Source of the DNA: JAWLAT01 sp041395325
GTDB taxonomy: Bacteria > Pseudomonadota > Gammaproteobacteria > Xanthomonadales > SZUA-5
DNA: 64,000 nucleotides
Reading direction: 5' to 3'
NCBI GenBank assembly: GCA_041395325.1
Contig: JAWLAT010000010.1
Location: forward strand, 100,046 to 164,045
Shown here piece by piece: positions 1 to 8,446 of the stretch. Made by a program: the position numbers and the translations under genes. The notes beneath the pieces were generated by a model. The model saw only the letters and a program-made list of their open reading frames with translations. It made no database searches and was not told the origin of the DNA. How positions within the stretch are numbered: the first letter of the stretch is position 1; each line of letters begins with the position of its first letter.

Positions 1-3000
1 CCGGCCATCGGCGCCGGCACCGGCAGCGTCGCCGCCTGGTCGACCGTCAGCGCGCGCGGCCACAACTCGTAGTCGCCGAAGTCATAGCCGATCACGCCCA
101 CAGCGCTGATGCGCGTGCCGGGGATCAGCACATCGTTGGGCAGGCCCAGCCGATCGACGTCGATCTCGAACAGTTCCGGATTGCCGTCCCACAACGCCAC
201 GCCGGGCGGCAGGCCGGGTTCGGAGGCCACCGCCGGATCGATACCAGCTTCGCGCTTGACGCGCGCGCCGCCGGTGGTCAGGAAGGCCTCGGCAATCGGG
301 TCCGAACCGAAGATCTGGTGCGGTGCGTTGATCAACCCGGTGGTGGTGCTGACCAGCATGCCCTCGAAGCACTCGAAGTTCTGCACCTCGATTGCCGCAC
401 CGGACGAGATCGTGCTGCCGCTGCCCATGCAGGTGGGCACCCCCGGCACCGGCGACGGCATGATGTCGTCGAGCACGATCGGCGCCGGTTGCGCACTGGT
501 ACCGACCACATTGACCACCAGCCCACCGCCGCTGCTGGTGAACTCGGTGAACTCAAAGAACTCCACCAGATTGCCCTTGACGTCGACCAGATCGCCGACG
601 CTGACCGTGGGCACGCCACCGGTGAAGACGACGACCGCATCGGAGGTGAAGGCGTCGCCATCACCCACCGGCATCTGCATGGCGAACAGGTTGGCACCGA
701 CCGCCGTGACCACATTGCCCAGCGTGATCTGGACGGTGTCGACGAAGGGCGAGGCCTCACCGGTGCCCTGCAACTCGGCGATGGTCCGCGGCAGCGGGTC
801 GTCGTTGAGGATCGTGCCGGTACCGCTGTTGTCGACGCTGCCACCGCCGTTGCCGGTGACATTGCTGATCATCACGGTGAACTGCTCGTCGCTCTCGTTG
901 ACCAGATCGCCGACGATCGGCACCAGCAGCGTGTAGGTCGTCTGACCTTCGGGAATGGTCTGGCCCATCAGCATCTGGGCCTGGAAGTCGCTGCCCGCCG
1001 AAGCGGTCCCGGCGACCGTGCCGATGTTGAAGCTGACGCCGCCGACCGGGGCCGGAGCATCGAGGCTGACGGTGAAGCTCAGGTTGCTCGTGCCGCTGTC
1101 GCCTTCGGCCTGACTGGGATCGTCGATGCTGACGGCGATCGGCGTGGCGCCGTCGTCGTTGAGGATCGTGCCCACACCGATCAGATCGCCCGCGGTGGCG
1201 CCGCTGAGCGTGTCGATCTCCAGCGTGAACTGCTCATTGGACTCGGTGACCATGTCGCCGTTGATGACGATGGCCATCTGCTGCTCGTCCAGGCCCTCGT
1301 TGATGGTCAGCAGGGTCGGGCTCATGCCGACGTAATCGTTGTCGGCCTCGGTGGCCGTGCCATCGACGGTGCGGGCGACGAAACTGACGCCACCGACGCC
1401 GGCCGGGGCGCTGAGGCTGGCCGTGAAGGTCAGCAGCTTGGTGCCCATGTCGCCCTCGGTGACCGAGACGTCATCAACGCTCAGCACCGGAGCGCCACCG
1501 CTGCAGCCGACGCCCTCATAAATGCAGGACACCCACTCGGGATGGTCGATGAAGGGGTTGCGATTGCCCTGGAAGCTGAAGATCACTTCGTTGCGCAGGA
1601 CTTCGGCCGGGGTCACCGGATCGGCTGCGTGCCAGGCCAGCAGCGTGCTGAGCAGGCCCATGTAGCCCACGGCCGCGTTGCCGCCGGTGTTCTGGATCAG
1701 CATCGGGTCGTCGGTCAGGCGCAGATCCGGCTCGGCCGCGCCCGTCACACCGTGGGTGCCGCCCTCGAAGCGGATGTCCATGTAGAACATCGCCCGCGCC
1801 ATGTCGCCCTTGCGCGCGTTCCACACTTCGTAGAGCACGCCGTTGTACCAGTTCGAATTGCCCGGATAGGTGCCCGAACCGCCACCCTGACCATTGTTGA
1901 CCACGGTCGGGTCCTCGGTGCAGGAGGCATTGCAGGTGCCGAAATACTTGTTGCCGCGATTGGAGTTGTAGCCGGTGTCGGACAAATACAGCATGTGGGT
2001 GTCCGAATAGGGCTGGTTCTGCAGCGCCGGATCGGGCATGGCCACGAACTCGGCATCGTTGTTGCCGAAGCCCAGAGAATTGGGCCAGGTGTGCTCACGG
2101 TTGTAGGCACCGACACCACCGGTGATCTTGGTGTAGGAGGCGTTGCGGTAGACGTCCAGGATCTTGGTGTCGTCGTTCGGATCCTCATCGGCCATGTTCA
2201 GCACCGCCCAGGTATTGGGCGTGCCGGCCGTGTAGGCAATGCGGGTGTGGTCGTCAATGATCTCGTGCAGGCTGTTGCGCAGCGCGGTGGCGCTGCTGGG
2301 ATCGGCCGAGGCGTAGTAGTCGGCCAGTCCAGCCGCCGTGTTGAAGGTCACGGTGACGTCGACCGGCAAGTTGTCGGGCGTGCCGTCCTGATCGGTGACG
2401 AAGGCCGACAGAATCGTCAGCGTGCAGCTTTCCAGCGAATCGAAGTCGACATCCGGATCGATGACGAAGCTGCTGGGCCCGCCGCTGACCACACCGGTGT
2501 GGCTGCCGGAAACCGCGCACTCCAGCGTGTACCAGCTGCCCATGACACTGACCGGCTCGTTGAAGTTGACGGTCAGATTGCTGCCCAGCGGTACCGCGGA
2601 GGCGCCATTGGTCGGCACCGTCGAATCCACCATCGGCGGCTCGTCGGTGGCGATGGTGAAGCTGAAGCTGGCATCGGCGGCCATGTTGTCAGGCGTGCCG
2701 TCCTGATCGACGATCTGCGCCGCCGACAGGCTGACCGTGCAGACTTCGCTCTCAGCGAAATCGACGCTGGGATCCAGCGTGTAGGTCGTCGCACCGCCAC
2801 TCTCGACTGCGCCCACCACTCCGCTGACACTGCAGTTGATGCCGAACCAGCCCGGGCCGACCGTCACCGGCTCGCTGAAGGTGATCGTGATGTCGGTGTT
2901 TGGCGCCACGTTCATCGCCATGTCGACGGGCGCGGTGCTGGCCACACTGGGCGGCACATCGACGCCGGCGCCGAAGGTCTGGCCGTTGTTGCAGCCATCG

Positions 3001-3530
3001 AAGGTCTCGCTGCCGCCGCTGGTCCAGGTGAAGTCGGCATAGACGCTGCCGGGACCGCCGCTGAGCTGCAGCGAAGTGCCCACCACCGCGGTGTTCAGTT
3101 CCGAAACACCGATATCTGTGCTGGTTGTGCCAGAAGCTGGGCCGTTCGTCGCATTGATCGTTCCTTCGTAGCTGAGGAACTGGATGACGGTCGAATCGGA
3201 TCGGCGAACCAAGGCCAGTCCGTCTGGGCTGCCGTTCTGAAGCCCGTCTACCGGATAGGCGATGGTGCCAACTTGAACCGTACCCCCGCATGACACGGAC
3301 ATACCAACAGGAAGCGGATCGGTGTCGTAAGTACCGCCCCCGTTGCCGTTGTAGAGCACGATGTCGTAGTCCGACAGCACCTCGCCAGCAGTAGCGACAA
3401 CCTCTACAGCCTCGCCGACATCGCCACCTGCGTTGTCGTAGTGGATCTCGTTGATGAAGATCGCCGCGTGCAGCGGCAGCGCCAGCAACAGGGCCGGCAG
3501 ACTCAGGTACAGCGGTCGGATTGGGGACAT
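1..3530 (-). CDS. Secreted multi-domain nuclease: LTD, Ig-like, endonuclease I, Calx-beta and ExeM-like regions (3' end outside window)
   Basis: About 1,176 residues are visible, and the frame is still open at the window edge. A signal peptide (MSPIRPLYLSLPALLLALPLHA) precedes a lamin-tail-like domain (about 23-180) and two Big_5-type Ig-like domains (about 190-405). Residues about 410-660 resemble extracellular endonuclease I: REHTWPN carries the catalytic His (H480), followed by SDTHMLYL and NSNRGNKYFG. Two Calx-beta domains follow (about 682-795 and 797-905), recognisable by their acidic ends ILNDDG and ILNDDP. From about 911 an OB-fold-like region matches the stretch that precedes the DNase I-like domain in ExeM nucleases (FEGMLVS, then FGDYELWPRAL). 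An exonuclease/endonuclease/phosphatase domain would therefore be expected just outside the window; that is inference. The protein probably degrades extracellular DNA. The start ATG at 3530 lacks a strong Shine-Dalgarno sequence. Confidence 0.85.
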   Translation of the reverse strand, partial: MSPIRPLYLSLPALLLALPLHAAIFINEIHYDNAGGDVGEAVEVVATAGEVLSDYDIVLYNGNGGGTYDTDPLPVGMSVSCGGTVQVGTIAYPVDGLQNGSPDGLALVRRSDSTVIQFLSYEGTINATNGPASGTTSTDIGVSELNTAVVGTSLQLSGGPGSVYADFTWTSGGSETFDGCNNGQTFGAGVDVPPSVASTAPVDMAMNVAPNTDITITFSEPVTVGPGWFGINCSVSGVVGAVESGGATTYTLDPSVDFAESEVCTVSLSAAQIVDQDGTPDNMAADASFSFTIATDEPPMVDSTVPTNGASAVPLGSNLTVNFNEPVSVMGSWYTLECAVSGSHTGVVSGGPSSFVIDPDVDFDSLESCTLTILSAFVTDQDGTPDNLPVDVTVTFNTAAGLADYYASADPSSATALRNSLHEIIDDHTRIAYTAGTPNTWAVLNMADEDPNDDTKILDVYRNASYTKITGGVGAYNREHTWPNSLGFGNNDAEFVAMPDPALQNQPYSDTHMLYLSDTGYNSNRGNKYFGTCNASCTEDPTVVNNGQGGGSGTYPGNSNWYNGVLYEVWNARKGDMARAMFYMDIRFEGGTHGVTGAAEPDLRLTDDPMLIQNTGGNAAVGYMGLLSTLLAWHAADPVTPAEVLRNEVIFSFQGNRNPFIDHPEWVSCIYEGVGCSGGAPVLSVDDVSVTEGDMGTKLLTFTASLSAPAGVGGVSFVARTVDGTATEADNDYVGMSPTLLTINEGLDEQQMAIVINGDMVTESNEQFTLEIDTLSGATAGDLIGVGTILNDDGATPIAVSIDDPSQAEGDSGTSNLSFTVSLDAPAPVGGVSFNIGTVAGTASAGSDFQAQMLMGQTIPEGQTTYTLLVPIVGDLVNESDEQFTVMISNVTGNGGGSVDNSGTGTILNDDPLPRTIAELQGTGEASPFVDTVQITLGNVVTAVGANLFAMQMPVGDGDAFTSDAVVVFTGGVPTVSVGDLVDVKGNLVEFFEFTEFTSSGGGLVVNVVGTSAQPAPIVLDDIMPSPVPGVPTCMGSGSTISSGAAIEVQNFECFEGMLVSTTTGLINAPHQIFGSDPIAEAFLTTGGARVKREAGIDPAVASEPGLPPGVALWDGNPELFEIDVDRLGLPNDVLIPGTRISAVGVIGYDFGDYELWPRALTVDQAATLPVPAPMA

Positions 3531-3892
3531 GTCAGGGTCACAGCAGACGGAAGGGTTAACCGGAGCGGCCGGCGCGGCTGGGCGCTGGCGGCCATCGGCA
3601 TGAGGGGGTGAGCGGGCGCGCACCAGAGCCGCGCATCCTACCTCAGGCCCATGACTGGAAGAAGTCAGGCCGCTCACAGCACGGGCGTAGGCCGGCACGG
3701 TGGTGCAGTTCATGCGTACTCGGATGCGCCCATCAACGCCGAGAGCTACGACAACTTATTGAATAAGTGAGCAATTTGTTCAAATCTCGGAAAGTCGGGC
3801 TAAATGCCGGGGTCATACCCCTGACCAAAGTCGGTCCGCAATTGCAGGCTGCGCACTATGCTGTGCCCAACCCAGTGCTTTCGGAGATCCGC
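3531..3892. promoter_or_regulatory. Divergent intergenic region with an AT-rich 15-bp palindrome
   Basis: No convincing gene lies here. The region separates the minus-strand nuclease gene from the plus-strand lipoprotein gene. The clearest element is the perfect odd-centred palindrome ACTTATTGAATAAGT at 3754-3768, set in unusually AT-rich sequence (about 3750-3790) compared with the GC-rich surroundings. It could be an operator shared by the two divergent genes. A plus-strand frame opens just after it and runs into the lipoprotein gene, but a lipoprotein signal peptide and a good ribosome-binding site mark the later start at 3893. Confidence 0.4.
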
Positions 3893-4345
3893 ATGTACCG
3901 CTCACTGATCCTGCTGGCCACCGCGAGCCTGCTGCTCAGCGCCTGCGCCACCGACCCGTCCCAGCCCAGCCGGGCCGATACGCGCCGAAGCCAATATGAG
4001 TCCGTCGCTGGCGAACCGGTCGACAAGATTCGGGCAGTCAACATCTACGGCTGGACCGACATCGACCGCGAACAACTGGTGCTGTGGACCCGGCCGAAAG
4101 AGGCCTGGCTGCTGGATCTGTACGCCCCCTGCGTGGGTCTGGAGTTCACGGCCAAGATCGGTATCAGCAACTTCGGCAACTCGATCTACGCCGGCTCCGA
4201 TGCGATCGTCGCCTGGCACGACCGCTGCCGCATCAAGACCATCCGACCGATCGACTACACCGCCCTGCGCGCCGAGCAGCGCCGGCTCAAGTACGGCGGC
4301 GAACTGGAAGACCGCGACGCCCTGCTGGAGAAGGCGCAGAACTGA
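3893..4345 (+). CDS. DUF6491-family lipoprotein
   Basis: This 150-residue protein has a lipoprotein signal (LLLATASLLLSACATDPS; lipobox LSAC) and should be anchored to a membrane, probably facing the periplasm. The mature part has features of DUF6491: an Arg-Ala-Val-Asn start, a Trp-rich middle, the motif APCVGLEF, a small beta-rich segment and a second cysteine (HDRCRIKTIRPIDY). The two cysteines could pair. The start was chosen because GGAG at 3883-3886 lies six bases before the ATG and the lipobox falls at the right distance. The molecular role of the family is unknown to me. A very stable hairpin follows the stop. Confidence 0.8.
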   Translation: MYRSLILLATASLLLSACATDPSQPSRADTRRSQYESVAGEPVDKIRAVNIYGWTDIDREQLVLWTRPKEAWLLDLYAPCVGLEFTAKIGISNFGNSIYAGSDAIVAWHDRCRIKTIRPIDYTALRAEQRRLKYGGELEDRDALLEKAQN

Positions 4346-4353
4346 TTGCCCCC

Positions 4354-4387
4354 GGCACCGCCGGCCACCCCCGGGGCCGGCGGTGCC
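4354..4387 (+). terminator. Strong GC hairpin after the DUF6491 gene
   Basis: A perfect 13-bp stem is formed by 4354-4366 (GGCACCGCCGGCC) and 4375-4387 (GGCCGGCGGTGCC) with an 8-base loop, nine bases after the stop codon. There is no U-tract, so it may need Rho or act mainly as a 3'-end stabiliser. Confidence 0.6.
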
Positions 4388-4486
4388 ATTCCGGTTGCGT
4401 CCGAGCCGCAACCGCCTGGGGAACCGGCGCCTGACCGTGATCCGCCGGATGGACTTGCGCCAGGATTCTGGTGAACATCGCGCCAC

Positions 4487-5674
4487 ATGGGCGCCACGAC
4501 CAGCCAATCCCACATTCCTCGCCTGGCGCTGGCCGAACTGGTCGCCGCAGCGCCGATGCAGGCGCGCGAAATCGCCAGCCACCTGCCGGGCGATGTGGTC
4601 GCCAGTATCGTTGACCGCCTGCAACCGGATTTCGTCGATTACCTGGGCCTGAGCGCCAGTCCGGGCGACAACGCCCGCTTGCTGCCTCCGGGTCCGGACC
4701 ACGCGCCTGATCATGTGGGCCACTGGATGGACCCGGCCTGGGGTGAATGTGCGCCAGAGCAGACGGTGGCCGAGGTCGTGGACGGACTGCGCCGCCTGCA
4801 CGGTCGCGTGTTTGTGGTCTACCTGTTCGTTGTGCAGGATGACCGTCTGCTCGGCGTCGTCGCGCCGCGCGATCTGCTGCTGGCCCGTCCCGACGACCGC
4901 GTTGACGATTTGATGCTGCGGCAGCCGTTTTGCCTCTACGCCGATGAGGACCTGGAAACGGCCTGGTCGCGGGCACGGTTGCTGCAGTTGCCGGCCTATC
5001 CGGTCTGCGATCGGCAGCAACGCCTGGTCGGCATCCTGCGGGGCCCCGAATTGGTCCGCTTGCAGACCGAGAATCTGGCCGGCCAGGCTGGCCGCCTGGT
5101 CGGCGTCAGCGAAGGGGATCGCACGGACGCGCCCTGGTATCGCAGCTTCTCATTGCGTTTGCCCTGGGTGGCGATCAGCCTGGGCAGCGTGACGCTGGGC
5201 GCGATGGTCGTGGGCGCCGCCCAGGAAGTCATCCACCGCTTCGCCCTGCTGGCCGTGTTTCTGCCGGTCGTGGCCGGGCAGTCCTCCAATGCCGGCAACC
5301 AGGCAATGGCCGTGTGTCTGCGCGGACTGGCGCTGGGCGAGCTGGGCCAGCAGGCATTGGGATTCAGGCTGTTGCTGAAGGAAGCCCTGATCGGGCTACT
5401 GGGCGGCTGCCTGACCGGCCTGGCGGCCGCCGCAGCGATGTACCTGATGGCGACGATGTACGGTGAATCAGCGGCGATGGTACTGGCCATCGTCGTTGGG
5501 CTGGCGATGATCGGCAGCTGCGCCATCGGAGGTGCTGTCGGAGCCCTGCTCCCCGTCCTGCTGCATCGGCTGGGTTCGGACCCGGCCAGCGCCGCCGGCA
5601 TCCTGATCGGGATGCTCACCGATGTGGTGAGCTTCGGGCTGCTGCTGGGCTTGCCCTGGCTGTTGCTGCGTTGA
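4487..5674 (+). CDS. mgtE: MgtE-family magnesium transporter
   Basis: A 395-residue inner-membrane Mg2+ channel/transporter. The N-terminal helical domain looks shortened (family members are often about 450 residues). A paired CBS region (about 75-205) ends in an amphipathic connecting helix, and five membrane segments follow. The pore signature is clear in SSNAGNQAMAV, and the last helices contain DPASAAG and TDVVSFG, both typical of MgtE. In the family the CBS domains sense cytosolic Mg2+ and close the pore; the same is inferred here. The ATG at 4487 has no good Shine-Dalgarno sequence. No Mg2+ riboswitch could be recognised in the 140-bp leader. Confidence 0.92.
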   Translation: MGATTSQSHIPRLALAELVAAAPMQAREIASHLPGDVVASIVDRLQPDFVDYLGLSASPGDNARLLPPGPDHAPDHVGHWMDPAWGECAPEQTVAEVVDGLRRLHGRVFVVYLFVVQDDRLLGVVAPRDLLLARPDDRVDDLMLRQPFCLYADEDLETAWSRARLLQLPAYPVCDRQQRLVGILRGPELVRLQTENLAGQAGRLVGVSEGDRTDAPWYRSFSLRLPWVAISLGSVTLGAMVVGAAQEVIHRFALLAVFLPVVAGQSSNAGNQAMAVCLRGLALGELGQQALGFRLLLKEALIGLLGGCLTGLAAAAAMYLMATMYGESAAMVLAIVVGLAMIGSCAIGGAVGALLPVLLHRLGSDPASAAGILIGMLTDVVSFGLLLGLPWLLLR

Positions 5675-5742
5675 AGCTGCCCCTGCCCAGCGCGAAGTGA
5701 CGCGGTGGGTCGGCCGGACGAGCCAGACGCGTCCACATGTAA

Positions 5743-5835
5743 GACTCAAGTGAACGTGTCCGCCGGCAACCCTTGAGGCCATCGGGCTTTCCACCATATA
5801 AGCCCGTTTCCCCATTCGGCGTGGTCACTTGAGTC
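5743..5835. repeat. 11-bp inverted pair flanking a promoter
   Basis: GACTCAAGTGA at 5743-5753 is the exact reverse complement of TCACTTGAGTC at 5825-5835. The right arm covers the TTG start codon of the next gene. A plausible promoter lies between the arms. Each arm is itself nearly palindromic (ACTYRAGT core), which suits a pair of protein-binding sites. Confidence 0.5.
5773..5802 (+). promoter_or_regulatory. Candidate sigma-70 promoter for the DUF6776-bactofilin-erpA operon
   Basis: TTGAGG (5773-5778) and TATAAG (5797-5802) are separated by 18 bases. Transcription would begin near 5809, about 20 bases before the start codon. It lies between two inverted copies of an 11-bp sequence. Confidence 0.4.
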
Positions 5836-6578
5836 AGAACCGTCAACTGAAGGTCACCTGGGTCGACCCCTCACGCCAGCGGCGTTCGCGCTGGCTGCTT
5901 GGCGGGTTGTGGCTGCTGAGCCTGATCGTCATGTATGTCGCCGTGCGCTACCTGCTGGTTCCGGAGATCGCGCCGCTGGAACGATCACTGGCCACCACCC
6001 AGGACAGCGAACACAGCCTGCGCCTGGCGCTGGAAACGGCGCAAACCGAACTGTCGCGCGAGCGCCGCGCCCGCGAGGTGGCAGAGCTGGCGCTGGAGGA
6101 CATGCAGCAGTCGCTGGGGCAGCGCCAGGACGAAGTCGCCGCCTTGCGTGCCGATGTCAGCTTCTATCAGCGCTTGATCGAGGGAGGCGCACAGCAACCG
6201 GGCCTGTGGATCCACGACCTGCGCATGCAGCGTGACGGCAATGGAGCCGGCCAGGGGGGCATGTACCGCTATCGGCTGACGCTGGCGCAGAACCTCAAGC
6301 GCGGCAAGAGCGCCGAGGGTGAGGTTGAACTGGCGGTCACCGGCTCCCGCGGCGGCCAGCTGGAACGGCTGGATCTGGCCAAGCTCACCAGCGATACGGC
6401 CAGCCCCGACATGCAGTACGCTTTCAAGTACTTCCAGCAGCTGGAGGGCACGATCCTGCTGCCGGAGAATTTCGAACCCAGCGCCATCCAGATCACGATG
6501 AAGCCCAAGAGCGGTGGATCGTCGATACGTCGGGAATTCGCCTGGGCCGATGCCAACCACAAGGAAGAGAACAGCTGA
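5829..6578 (+). CDS. DUF6776-type membrane-anchored coiled-coil protein
   Basis: A 249-residue protein with a basic N-terminus, one membrane segment (about 24-42) and then a long, charged, heptad-like coiled coil (about 50-115, many Leu/Glu/Arg/Gln). A beta-rich C-terminal domain (about 125-240) follows, predicted to be periplasmic. This arrangement fits DUF6776, a family I know mainly from its position beside bactofilin genes. The start is a TTG inside the right arm of an inverted repeat, because no upstream ATG or GTG fits. The stop codon overlaps the bactofilin ATG by one base (TGATG), implying translational coupling and a joint role, perhaps as the envelope partner of the filament. The role is inferred. 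Confidence 0.75.
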   Translation: MSQNRQLKVTWVDPSRQRRSRWLLGGLWLLSLIVMYVAVRYLLVPEIAPLERSLATTQDSEHSLRLALETAQTELSRERRAREVAELALEDMQQSLGQRQDEVAALRADVSFYQRLIEGGAQQPGLWIHDLRMQRDGNGAGQGGMYRYRLTLAQNLKRGKSAEGEVELAVTGSRGGQLERLDLAKLTSDTASPDMQYAFKYFQQLEGTILLPENFEPSAIQITMKPKSGGSSIRREFAWADANHKEENS

Positions 6579-7006
6579 TGTTTGGAAGCGGCAACGACAG
6601 CAAGCGGGCGGCCCGGCCCAGCGAGACCAGCACGGTCGAAGGTCTGATTGGCCAGCGCATGGTCATCGATGGCGACGTCAGCTTCACCGGCGGCCTGATG
6701 GTTGAGGGCACGGTCAAAGGATCGATCCGCGCCGAAGACGGCTCCGATGCGGTGCTGGTGGTCACGCCGCAGGGCAGGATCGAAGGTCAGCTGCACGCAC
6801 CAAAAGTCGAGGTCTCCGGCACGGTCGACGGCGACATCGTCGCTGCCGAACGTCTGATCCTCGGCGCCAGTGCCAAGGTCCACGGCAACATCTACTACAA
6901 GGTTCTGGAAATGGCCGCCGGGGCCCAGGTCAGCGGACAGATGATCTTCCAGGACGAACCGCGGCGGAGCCTGCCGGCGCCCGGCGACACCCGCGACGAC
7001 GAGTGA
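6578..7006 (+). CDS. Bactofilin (polymer-forming cytoskeletal protein)
   Basis: A 142-residue protein whose central part (about 25-120) is a run of short beta-helix rungs (VIDGDVSFTGGLMVEGTVKGSI, read across residues 26-47; then GRIEGQLHAPKVEVSGTVDGDI) flanked by disordered, charged tails. This is the bactofilin/DUF583 pattern. Bactofilins assemble without nucleotide into filaments at the inner membrane and scaffold cell-wall or polar machinery. Coupling to the upstream membrane-anchored coiled-coil protein suggests a recruiting partner. The downstream gene erpA follows after about 30 bases. Confidence 0.9.
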   Translation: MFGSGNDSKRAARPSETSTVEGLIGQRMVIDGDVSFTGGLMVEGTVKGSIRAEDGSDAVLVVTPQGRIEGQLHAPKVEVSGTVDGDIVAAERLILGASAKVHGNIYYKVLEMAAGAQVSGQMIFQDEPRRSLPAPGDTRDDE

Positions 7007-7037
7007 TGCCGTCACCGATCAAGCAAGGACGATGGTC

Positions 7038-7373
7038 ATGAGCGAACACCCCATTCATCTCACCGACGCTGCCGCGCGCAAGGTGCGCGAGCTGATCGAC
7101 GAGGAAGGTCGCGACGACCTGGCGCTGCGGGTCTACATCAATGGTGGTGGCTGCTCCGGCTTTCAGTATGGCTTTGCCTTCGAGGAAGGCAGCGAGGACG
7201 ATGACCTGCGGCTGGAGCAATCCGGCGTGACGGTGCTGGTCGATCCGATCAGCCTGCAGTATCTGGATGGCGCCGAGCTCGACTACAGCGAAAGCCTGCG
7301 CGGCGCCCAGTTCGTCGTCCGCAATCCGAATGCCAAGACCACTTGCGGCTGCGGATCATCGTTCTCGGTTTGA
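7038..7373 (+). CDS. erpA: Iron-sulfur cluster insertion protein ErpA
   Basis: A 111-residue A-type Fe-S carrier. The three cluster ligands are visible: the single Cys in GGGCSGFQYGF and the pair in TTCGCGSSFSV at the C-terminus. In the family it delivers [4Fe-4S] clusters to late targets, including isoprenoid enzymes. Two in-frame ATGs occur (7032 and 7038). AAGGA at 7025-7029 is only two bases from the first but eight from the second, so 7038 is preferred (MSEHPIHL). It lies in the same operon as the bactofilin pair, and its end abuts or overlaps nudC. Confidence 0.94.
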   Translation: MSEHPIHLTDAAARKVRELIDEEGRDDLALRVYINGGGCSGFQYGFAFEEGSEDDDLRLEQSGVTVLVDPISLQYLDGAELDYSESLRGAQFVVRNPNAKTTCGCGSSFSV

Positions 7374-7375
7374 GC

Positions 7376-8344
7376 GTGTCTGGTCCCTCCCCCACGCCGC
7401 AACGCCCGGACGACGACGAGCGCAGTCGTCGCAATCACTTCGCTGCCCTGCCGCTGGATCGGATGGGTGAGTCGCGCGAGCAGTTTGACCCCGCCGGTAA
7501 TGACGCCGAACGCCGCTGGCTGCTGCTGCGCCGGGACGGCCAGATGCTGGTTCGCCGGCGGTCGCAGGATACGCAGCTCTATTGGCAGGAACAGCCTTGT
7601 GACGGCGAACTGCCGTGGAGCCTGCTCGGGCGCCATGACGGCTACGACTATCTGCTGCAGTTCATTGATGAAGACAGCCAGCTGAGCGAGCCGCTGGCCG
7701 CCGACGCCCAATGGGCGGATCTGCGCGCGCATGCCGAACGTCTGGCACCGCTGGATGCCGGTCTGGCGGCCTATGCGCGGGGTCTGGTGCTGTGGCGCGA
7801 CCGCCATCGACACTGCGGTCGCTGCGGCGCACCGATGCTGATTCGCGCCGCCGGGCATCGCCTCGTCTGCACCCAGAGCAGCTGCGGCAACGAGGTTTTT
7901 CCGCGCATCGATCCAGCCATCATTGTGGCCATCTCACATGGCGACCGTCTGCTGCTGGCGCGCCAGGCCAGCTGGCCAGCCGGCCGGCATTCGGTACTGG
8001 CGGGCTTTGTCGAGCCCGGTGAGACGCTGGAAGACTGCGTCCGGCGGGAGGTCGCCGAGGAAGCCGGTCTGACCGTTGAACGGGTCCGCTATCACTCCTC
8101 GCAGCCCTGGCCCTTCCCATCGGCACTGATGATCGGATTCACCGCCGAGGCGGTCGATGACCGGCTGGCGCTTGGCGACGAGCTGGAGCAGGCTGACTGG
8201 TATGACCCGGGAACGCTGGTCGCCGCCGTTCGTGGCGGCGCGCTCGGGCTGCCCACCGGCTTTTCGGTGTCTCGACGGCTGATCGAGGACTGGTATCAGG
8301 CACGCACCGGCAGCGTCTTGACGGAGGCAATCGCCCGCCCCTGA
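7376..8344 (+). CDS. nudC: NAD(+) diphosphatase / RNA-decapping NudC
   Basis: A 322-residue Nudix hydrolase that cleaves NAD(H) and, in the family, removes NAD caps from RNA. An N-terminal domain is followed by a four-cysteine zinc ribbon (CGRCGAPM ... CTQSSCGNEVFPRIDP), then the Nudix box (GFVEPGETLEDCVRREV, then EEAGLTV) and the NudC-specific SQPWPFP motif. The GTG at 7376, two bases after the erpA stop, is chosen because homologues begin shortly before the FAALPLDR motif. An ATG at 7343 would extend the protein 11 residues into erpA and cannot be excluded. Confidence 0.92.
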   Translation: MSGPSPTPQRPDDDERSRRNHFAALPLDRMGESREQFDPAGNDAERRWLLLRRDGQMLVRRRSQDTQLYWQEQPCDGELPWSLLGRHDGYDYLLQFIDEDSQLSEPLAADAQWADLRAHAERLAPLDAGLAAYARGLVLWRDRHRHCGRCGAPMLIRAAGHRLVCTQSSCGNEVFPRIDPAIIVAISHGDRLLLARQASWPAGRHSVLAGFVEPGETLEDCVRREVAEEAGLTVERVRYHSSQPWPFPSALMIGFTAEAVDDRLALGDELEQADWYDPGTLVAAVRGGALGLPTGFSVSRRLIEDWYQARTGSVLTEAIARP

Positions 8345-8446
8345 GACGCGCTTTGTGCGGCTTCCCCGGATGCGCCGCGCCTTTGGTCAACGTCCGCTCG
8401 CGCCGCGGCGGTACAATGCCGGCATTCCGAGCGCCGAGCATCGCCC

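Noticed and set aside
318..3293. A 991-codon open frame on the plus strand opposite the secreted nuclease.
   Set aside because: The minus strand encodes a continuous protein with a signal peptide and recognisable nuclease and Calx-beta domains. The plus frame is rich in Asp, His, Arg and Gly with no domain, start signal or ribosome-binding site, as expected of an antisense shadow in GC-rich DNA.
4346..4486. Possible Mg2+ riboswitch before mgtE.
   Set aside because: Only a simple terminator-like hairpin is visible; no conserved M-box features could be recognised by eye.
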